Assembly: GCA_946481265.1 (NCBI GenBank)
Contig: CAMLNE010000121.1
Span: 1 to 10,827, forward strand
Length of the DNA: 10,827 bases
DNA from: an uncultured Panacagrimonas sp.
GTDB taxonomy: Bacteria > Pseudomonadota > Gammaproteobacteria > Nevskiales > Nevskiaceae
Direction of reading: 5' to 3'
In this document: positions 6,521 to 10,827 of the stretch, piece by piece
How the letters are laid out: the number at the start of each line of letters is the position of its first letter
How positions within the stretch are numbered: the first letter of the stretch is position 1
The notes under the pieces: model-generated
Database searches by the model: none
What the model was told of the DNA's origin: nothing
Seen by the model: only the letters and a program-made list of their open reading frames with translations
Position numbers and translations under genes: made by a program

Positions 6521-8314
6521 ATGAATGAGTCCACACGCGTAAAGGCGTTTTCACAGCGGCTGCCGGTGGTCCTCGCGGGCTGCGCGATGGCGCTGGCGAC
6601 CGCCTCGGCTTCGGCGGCAGGCGTGACCGACGCGATGATCGCGAACGACGCCACCACCACCCATGACGTCGTCACGGTGGGCCTGGGCCAGAGCGGCCAG
6701 CGCTTCAGCCCGCTCACGACGATCAACTCCGAGAACATCGGCGACCTGGTTCCCGCCTGGACCTTCTCCTTCGGCGGCGAGAAGCAGCGCGGCCAGGAGA
6801 CCCAGCCGCTGATCCACGACGGCAAGATGTTCATCACCGGCTCGTACTCGCGCATGTGGGCGCTGGACGCCAAGACCGGCGAGCGCCTGTGGGGCTACGA
6901 GCATCGCCTGCCGGACGGCATCATGCCCTGCTGCGACGTCGTCAACCGCGGCGCCGCGCTGTACGACAACCTGGTCATCTTCGGCACGCTCGACGCGCAC
7001 CTGGTCGCGCTCAACCAGGACACCGGCAAGGTGGTCTGGAACGAGAAGCTCGGCGACTACAAGGCGGGCTACTCGTACACCGCCGCGCCGCTGATCGTGA
7101 AGGGCAAGGTCATCACGGGCACCTCGGGTGGCGAGTTCGGCATCGTCGGCACCGTCGACGCGCGCGACGCCAAGACCGGCAAGCTGGTGTGGTCGCGTCC
7201 GACCGTCGAGGGCCACATGGGCACGCTCAACGGCAAGGACAACGGCATCACGGGCAAGCTCAACGCCAGCTGGCCGGGTGACATGTGGAAGTACGGTGGC
7301 GCCGCCGCCTGGCTGGGCTGCACGTATTCGGCGGACACCAACCTGGTCCACTGCGGCACCGGCAACCCGGCGCCCTGGAACGCGCACCTGCGTCCCGGCG
7401 ACAACCTGTACTCGAGCTCGACGCTGGCGATCGATGCCGACACCGGCAAGATCAAGTGGCACTACCAGAGCACGCCGAACGATCACTGGGATTTTGACGG
7501 CGTCAACGAGTTCATCCCGTTCGACATGAAGAAGGGCGACAAGACCGTGAAGGCCGGCGCCAAGGCGGACCGCAACGGTTTCTTCTACGTGCTGGATCGC
7601 ACCAACGGCAAGCTGCTCAACGCCTCGCCCTTCGTCAGCAAGGTGACCTGGGCCAGCGGCATCGACCTGAAGACCGGCCGGCCGATCGAGTCCAAGAACC
7701 GCCCGGGCGATCCCGCCGCGACCGAGAAGGGTGAGCCGGTGTTCGCGGCGCCGTCCTTCCTCGGCGGCAAGAACTGGATGCCGATGGCCTACAGCCAGGA
7801 CACCGGCCTGTTCTACGTGCCGTCCAACGAGTGGGGCATGGACATCTGGAACGAGCCGATCACCTACAAGAAGGGTGCGGCCTACATGGGCGCCGGCTTC
7901 AACATCAAGCCGCTGTACGACGACCACATTGGCGTGCTGCGCGCGATCGATCCGGCCTCCGGCAAGATCGTCTGGGAGTACAAGAACGACTCGCCGCTGT
8001 GGGGCGGGGTCATGACGACGGCCGGCAACCTGGTGTTCATGGGCACGCCGGACGGCTACTTCAAGGCGTTCGATGCCAAGACCGGCAAGCAGCTCTGGGC
8101 CTTCCAGACCGGCTCGGGCGTGATCGGCCAGCCGGCCACCTGGGAAGCGGACGGTGAGCAGTTCATCGCCATCGCCTCGGGCTGGGGCGGTGCGGTGCCG
8201 CTGTGGGGCGGCGACGTGGCCAAGAAGATCAAGAACATCAGCCAGGGCGGCATGCTCTGGGTGTTCAAGCTGCACAAGTCCAACAGCCCCAGCGTCGCGG
8301 CCAAGGGCTCCTGA
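6521..8314 (+). CDS. PQQ-dependent alcohol dehydrogenase, lanthanide-type active site (ExaA/PedH/XoxF superfamily)
   Basis: A periplasmic quinoprotein that oxidises a primary alcohol to the aldehyde using PQQ and passes electrons to a cytochrome c. The product is 597 residues, the usual length for a type I enzyme with no fused haem domain. Residues 1-33 are a Sec signal peptide. Six tryptophan-docking blade motifs of the form A-x-D-x-x-[TS]-G-x-x-x-W are visible (114-124, 163-173, 214-224, 303-313, 475-485, 516-526; the second has Asn for Asp). The vicinal disulfide pair is Cys137-Cys138 ([10 protein letters not shown]). Likely metal ligands are Glu205 (GGEFG), Asn282 (GTGNPAPWN) and the catalytic Asp324, and Arg351 probably contacts PQQ. 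Two residues after the catalytic Asp is a second Asp, D326 (HWDFDGVNE), the position that marks lanthanide-dependent enzymes; calcium enzymes carry Ala or Ser. The ATG has GGAGGAG 6 nt upstream. The substrate could be methanol, ethanol or a longer alcohol, which sequence alone does not settle. Confidence 0.95.
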   Translation: MNESTRVKAFSQRLPVVLAGCAMALATASASAAGVTDAMIANDATTTHDVVTVGLGQSGQRFSPLTTINSENIGDLVPAWTFSFGGEKQRGQETQPLIHDGKMFITGSYSRMWALDAKTGERLWGYEHRLPDGIMPCCDVVNRGAALYDNLVIFGTLDAHLVALNQDTGKVVWNEKLGDYKAGYSYTAAPLIVKGKVITGTSGGEFGIVGTVDARDAKTGKLVWSRPTVEGHMGTLNGKDNGITGKLNASWPGDMWKYGGAAAWLGCTYSADTNLVHCGTGNPAPWNAHLRPGDNLYSSSTLAIDADTGKIKWHYQSTPNDHWDFDGVNEFIPFDMKKGDKTVKAGAKADRNGFFYVLDRTNGKLLNASPFVSKVTWASGIDLKTGRPIESKNRPGDPAATEKGEPVFAAPSFLGGKNWMPMAYSQDTGLFYVPSNEWGMDIWNEPITYKKGAAYMGAGFNIKPLYDDHIGVLRAIDPASGKIVWEYKNDSPLWGGVMTTAGNLVFMGTPDGYFKAFDAKTGKQLWAFQTGSGVIGQPATWEADGEQFIAIASGWGGAVPLWGGDVAKKIKNISQGGMLWVFKLHKSNSPSVAAKGS

Positions 8315-8346
8315 GGCCCGACCGCTGACCAAGGGGTTCGCACAAC

Positions 8347-8375
8347 AGAAGGGGTGGCGGTCCGCCGCCCCTTCT
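8347..8375 (+). terminator. Intercistronic hairpin between dehydrogenase and cytochrome genes (attenuator-like)
   Basis: AGAAGGGGTGGCGG (8347-8360) and CCGCCGCCCCTTCT (8362-8375) are complementary apart from one G-U pair. With the innermost pairs opened for a loop, about 12-13 bp of GC-rich stem remain, followed by TTC. The genes on both sides belong together, so partial termination or protection of the upstream mRNA 3' end fits better than a full stop. Either would raise dehydrogenase output relative to the downstream genes. Confidence 0.6.
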
Positions 8376-8401
8376 TTCAACGGTTTCCGGGAAAGCGATA
8401 C

Positions 8402-8812
8402 ATGATCAAGCTCCGACTCGTCGCGATCGCGGCGATGCTGGCCACCGCACAGGTCCATGCCCACGGCGATGTCACGCCGCAGGCCGTCGACGTCACCAAG
8501 CTCAAGAAGCTCGACGGCGAGCAGGTGCAGAACCCGTATCGCGGCGACGAGCACGCCATCCAGGTCGGCTCCTCCGCCTACAGCCAGAACTGCGCGCGCT
8601 GCCACGGGCTCGGCGCCGTCTCCGGCGGCATCGCGCCCGACCTGCGCACCCTGCCGCTGGGCGACGAAGCCGACGAGTACTTCGCCTCGAAGGTGCGCAA
8701 CGGCGTGATCCGCAACGGCGTCACCTACATGCCGGCCTTCGGCCCGATCTTCAGTGAAGAAGCGATCTGGGCGCTGCGCACCTACCTCGAATCGGTCCAT
8801 ATCGATGAGTGA
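8402..8812 (+). CDS. pedF: Cytochrome c-550 of the PedF type, electron acceptor of the quinoprotein dehydrogenase
   Basis: A small periplasmic monohaem cytochrome c that takes electrons from the PQQ enzyme toward the respiratory chain. The product is 136 residues. Signal peptide 1-20 ends QVHA before HGDVTPQAVD, a start of the mature protein characteristic of PedF-type cytochromes. The haem site is C64-A-R-C67-H68 (NCARCHG), followed by SGGIAPDLRTL. The probable axial methionine is M110 (TYMPAF). The C-terminal helix is EEAIWALRTYLES. Start: the ATG at 8402 directly precedes the signal peptide; an in-frame ATG at 8354 lies inside the upstream hairpin and adds Arg-rich sequence, so I reject it. 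The ribosome-binding site is weak (GGGAAAG). It begins 87 bp after the dehydrogenase and overlaps the next gene by 8 nt. Confidence 0.9.
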   Translation: MIKLRLVAIAAMLATAQVHAHGDVTPQAVDVTKLKKLDGEQVQNPYRGDEHAIQVGSSAYSQNCARCHGLGAVSGGIAPDLRTLPLGDEADEYFASKVRNGVIRNGVTYMPAFGPIFSEEAIWALRTYLESVHIDE

Positions 8813-9722
8813 GATCCGCTCGCGCTGGGTGCGCGCGCGCATCTTCGCGCTGCTGGCGCTGGTGCTCGGCGCGCCGGGCAGCTGGGCGGCGCAGGACGAG
8901 GATGCGCTCGACGCGGTGCGTGCCCGCGGCGTGCTGGAAGTGGCGATGTACGACGCCTTCCCGCCCTGGTCGTACAAGGGACAGGACAATCGGCCCGCCG
9001 GCGTGGACGTGGAACTGGGGCGCGCACTCGCCGAGAAGCTGGGCCTGTCGTTCAAGGCGCGGCTGTTCCTCGCCGACGAGAGCATGGGGGACGACCTGCG
9101 CAACCAGCTCTGGAAGGGTCACTACCTCGGTGGCGGCGTGGCGGACGTGATGCTGCACGTGGCGGCCGATCCGCAGTTCGCGGCGATCGAGGACAAGGCG
9201 GATTTCTTCGGCGCCTACTTTCACGAGGCGGTATCGGTGGTCTACCACCCGGGCAAGCTTGAGGCCTTCGAGCATCCGCTGGCGCTGGTCGGCCACAAGG
9301 TCGGCGTGGAGATCGACAGCATCAGCGACTACTACATGAGCGGCGCGTTCAATGGCCGCCTGCGAACCGACGCCGTGCGCAAGCCCACGCTGAGCGAGGC
9401 CGTCGCCGCGTTCAAGGCCGGCGAGGTCGAGGCCGTGATGGCGCCGCGCGGTGAACTGCAGGGCTTGCTGCATGCCGAGCAGATCGACGATCTCGCGTTC
9501 AAGGAGCAGCAGCTGGTCGGCATGTTCCGCACCACCTGGGACGTGGGCATGGCGGTGAAGAAAACCGGGTCGACCCGCCTGCGCGACGCGCTGGACAAGG
9601 CGCTCGCCGAACTGCGCGCGGAAGGAAAGCTTGCGGCGATCTTCGCGGCGCACGGTATCGAATACGCGCCCCCGGCGGCAGCGGCAGCGGCAGCCGCCGC
9701 GGCCACGGTTTCCTCCGACTGA
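8805..9722 (+). CDS. Quinoprotein dehydrogenase-associated periplasmic substrate-binding protein (PedG/XoxJ/MxaJ-like)
   Basis: A periplasmic type II binding-protein fold, related to ABC-transporter receptors but encoded with PQQ dehydrogenases instead of a permease. XoxJ and MxaJ relatives are proposed to help assemble or activate the dehydrogenase. The product is 305 residues. Signal peptide 1-28 (ARIFALLALVLGAPGSWA) precedes LDAVRARGVLEVAMYDAFPPWSY (35-57). The binding-protein signature GVDVELGRALAEKLGLSF lies at 66-83. Other blocks are DVMLHVAADPQF (114-125), VGHKVGVEIDSISDYY (162-177), a second-lobe region AVAAFKAGEVEAVMAP (199-214), and the closing helix LRAEGKLAAIFAAHGIEY. The C-terminus is ten alanines plus TVSSD, unusual for the family. 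Start: the ATG at 8805 sits in ATGAGTGA, overlapping the cytochrome stop by 8 nt, so it is translationally coupled; longer starts would precede the signal peptide. Confidence 0.9.
   Translation: MSEIRSRWVRARIFALLALVLGAPGSWAAQDEDALDAVRARGVLEVAMYDAFPPWSYKGQDNRPAGVDVELGRALAEKLGLSFKARLFLADESMGDDLRNQLWKGHYLGGGVADVMLHVAADPQFAAIEDKADFFGAYFHEAVSVVYHPGKLEAFEHPLALVGHKVGVEIDSISDYYMSGAFNGRLRTDAVRKPTLSEAVAAFKAGEVEAVMAPRGELQGLLHAEQIDDLAFKEQQLVGMFRTTWDVGMAVKKTGSTRLRDALDKALAELRAEGKLAAIFAAHGIEYAPPAAAAAAAAAATVSSD
9675..9692 (+). repeat. Three tandem GCGGCA units in the poly-alanine tail of the binding protein
   Basis: Three exact 6-bp units encode part of a ten-alanine run (codons 291-300 of the binding-protein gene) and are followed by GCC/GCG alanine codons. 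It is a simple-sequence tract that could vary in length by slippage without shifting the frame. Confidence 0.8.
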
Positions 9723-9732
9723 GGCCCCGGCG

Positions 9733-10521
9733 ATGCCCACGCCCGGTGGTCGCGGCGTGCCGCGTTTCGCCGTGCCCGGCCTGATCCTGCTGCTGGGGCT
9801 GCTGCCGGCGCTCGCCGCGGCCGCCCCTTTCACCGATCCGCTGCGCTCGCCGAGCTGGAACGCGATGGTGACGCGTCATCTCGACGGCGGTCCGGTCGAA
9901 TTCGACGACGCGCGCGTGCAGGTGCAGGTGCCCGCCACCGCCGAGGATCAGCTGGCGGTGCCCGTCGAAGTGCGTGTCGTGGGCCTCGACAAGGTGCAGG
10001 AGATCCGGCTGATCGCGGACCTGAACCCCATCCCGCTGATCCTGAGCTACCTGCCGACGCACGCCGATCCCTTCATCGCGTTTCGCTTCAAGGTGGAGCA
10101 GTCCACGCCGGTGAGGGCCGCGGCGCGCACCGCCGATGGCGTCTGGCATGTCGGTGGCAAGTGGCTGAACGCCGCCGGCGGTGGCTGCACCGCACCGAGC
10201 TACGGCAGCGGCGACGGCCGCTGGCGTGACCAGCTCAACCAGGTCAGCGCCGCGCTATGGCCGCGCGGCGAGGATCGCAGCCGGCTCAAGCTGCGCGTGA
10301 TGCACCCGATGGACACCGGGCTGGCCGCGGGGATCCCGGTGTTCCACATCGAGTCGCTGCGCGTACTGGATGCGCAGGGCCGCGAGCTGGCGCTGGTGAA
10401 GACCTACGAACCGGTGTCGGAGAACCCGGTGCTGAGCCTGGAACTGCAGCATCGCGGCCCGCTGCGCATCGTCGGGCGCGACATCCAGGGCAACGCGATC
10501 GACGCGCGGGTCGCGCCGTGA
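9733..10521 (+). CDS. Quinoprotein dehydrogenase-associated SoxYZ-like fused carrier protein
   Basis: An exported fusion of SoxY-like and SoxZ-like domains. In the Sox sulfur-oxidation system, SoxYZ carries intermediates on a SoxY cysteine; the function of this quinoprotein-linked branch is unknown. The product is 262 residues. Signal peptide 1-31 (VPGLILLLGLLPALAAAA). SoxY-like part about 35-155: DLNPIPLILSY (96-106), FIAFRFKVEQSTPVRA (114-129), then the carrier-cysteine region GGGCTAP with Cys152, in place of the GGCGG end of true SoxY. SoxZ-like part about 180-258: VMHPMDTGL (189-197), IPVFHIESLRV (201-211), VSENPVLSLEL (228-238) and a closing GRDIQGN (248-254). Start: the ATG at 9733 has GAGG 8 nt upstream and directly precedes the signal peptide. 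It follows the previous gene by 10 nt and overlaps the next by 4 nt. No sox catalytic genes are in the window, so a role in sulfur oxidation is not supported. Confidence 0.87.
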   Translation: MPTPGGRGVPRFAVPGLILLLGLLPALAAAAPFTDPLRSPSWNAMVTRHLDGGPVEFDDARVQVQVPATAEDQLAVPVEVRVVGLDKVQEIRLIADLNPIPLILSYLPTHADPFIAFRFKVEQSTPVRAAARTADGVWHVGGKWLNAAGGGCTAPSYGSGDGRWRDQLNQVSAALWPRGEDRSRLKLRVMHPMDTGLAAGIPVFHIESLRVLDAQGRELALVKTYEPVSENPVLSLELQHRGPLRIVGRDIQGNAIDARVAP

Positions 10522-10827
10522 GGCGGTTCGTGTTCGCGGCCGCCATGGCCTGCGCCGGCGCCGTGCCGGCCGCCGCACCCTTCGACTACGCGCTGCAGGC
10601 GCAGACCGTGGCCGAGGGCGTGCACGTCTTCGAAGGCGCCATGGAGCACTTCACGCGCGACAACGGCGGCAACATCGTCAACACCGGCTACATCGAGACG
10701 GCGGCCGGCGCGGTGATGATCGATACCGGGCCTTCGCGCCGCTACGGCGAGCAGATGCGCGCGCTGGTCGAGAAGCAGACCGGGCAGGGCATTGCGCAGG
10801 TCTTCATCACGCACGCGCATCCGGACC
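10518..10827 (+). CDS. Exported metallo-beta-lactamase-fold hydrolase (quinoprotein relay type), 3' end cut off by window edge
   Basis: A periplasmic zinc hydrolase of the metallo-beta-lactamase superfamily, of the type that accompanies SoxYZ-like carriers beside PQQ dehydrogenases. The substrate is unknown. Only the first 103 codons are present. The GTG at 10518 overlaps the carrier stop as GTGA, so translation is probably coupled; there is no separate ribosome-binding site. Signal peptide 1-20 (RRFVFAAAMACAGAVPAAA after the start). Fold landmarks: VAEGVHVFEG (30-39), GGNIVNTGYIETAAGAVMIDTGPS (51-74, the early strands before the metal site), then VFITHAHPD at the edge, giving H99, H101 and D103 of the HxHxDH metal motif. 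An ATG nine codons downstream would cut into the signal peptide, so the GTG is preferred. Subfamily cannot be fixed without the rest. Confidence 0.87.
   Translation, partial: MRRFVFAAAMACAGAVPAAAPFDYALQAQTVAEGVHVFEGAMEHFTRDNGGNIVNTGYIETAAGAVMIDTGPSRRYGEQMRALVEKQTGQGIAQVFITHAHPD

Noticed and set aside
4972..6528. 518-codon plus-strand frame across the propeller gene, ABM gene and leader
   Set aside because: It is a shadow of the minus-strand propeller and the plus-strand ABM gene in another frame; the sequence is Ser/Arg/Pro-rich without domains.
6566..6586. Lipobox-like LAGC (Cys21) in the dehydrogenase signal peptide
   Set aside because: The hydrophobic stretch continues well past the cysteine to a standard signal-peptidase I site near residue 33, and enzymes of this family are soluble periplasmic proteins.
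6551..9103. 850-codon open frame on the minus strand, antisense to the dehydrogenase, cytochrome and binding-protein genes
   Set aside because: It covers three well-recognised genes, shows no recognisable domain, and is rich in Arg/Ala/Gly/Val/His. This is the expected effect of GC-rich third positions removing stop codons from the opposite strand.
9733..10521. Thiosulfate-oxidising Sox system
   Set aside because: Only a SoxYZ-like fusion is present. There is no SoxA, X, B, C or D, the carrier motif is not GGCGG at the C-terminus, and the neighbours are all quinoprotein genes.

Overview
The window is strongly GC-rich, with dense coding and mostly G/C third codon positions. It looks like chromosome from a high-GC proteobacterium. 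A gammaproteobacterium of the Xanthomonadales type is possible but only a guess. I see no rRNA, tRNA, CRISPR array, insertion sequence or phage gene. The theme is periplasmic alcohol oxidation by a PQQ (pyrroloquinoline quinone) enzyme, with the accessory genes that travel with such enzymes.

Left part (1-4435): the C-terminal part of a TonB-dependent outer-membrane receptor (1-1987, +) converges on an MFS exporter (2111-3259, -). A short divergent region separates the MFS gene from pqqB (3500-4435, +), a PQQ-biosynthesis gene that stands alone here, without pqqA, C, D or E. Middle (4436-6520): a perfect hairpin lies between pqqB and a convergent YVTN-type beta-propeller lipoprotein (4551-5735, -) of the family found beside PQQ dehydrogenases. 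A divergent promoter region separates this from a small antibiotic-biosynthesis-monooxygenase-fold gene (5867-6163, +). A 357-bp gene-free leader follows, carrying nested hairpins and two near-palindromes.

Right part (6521-10827): a same-strand, tightly packed operon. In order it encodes a PQQ alcohol dehydrogenase with the lanthanide-type Asp-x-Asp active-site signature, a cytochrome c-550 of the PedF type, a quinoprotein-associated periplasmic binding protein (PedG/XoxJ/MxaJ-like), a fused SoxY-SoxZ-like carrier, and the start of a metallo-beta-lactamase-fold hydrolase cut by the window edge. Short gaps and overlaps of 8 and 4 nt indicate translational coupling from the cytochrome onward.

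A working model, partly inferred: PqqB contributes to cofactor synthesis. The dehydrogenase oxidises an alcohol in the periplasm and passes electrons to the cytochrome. The binding protein may help mature or load the enzyme. The SoxYZ-like cysteine carrier and the hydrolase may process the reactive product ('quinoprotein relay'). That last module has no established biochemistry that I know of and is the most interesting part of the window. A 13-bp sequence shared exactly by the upstream regions of pqqB and the dehydrogenase suggests, but does not prove, common regulation.
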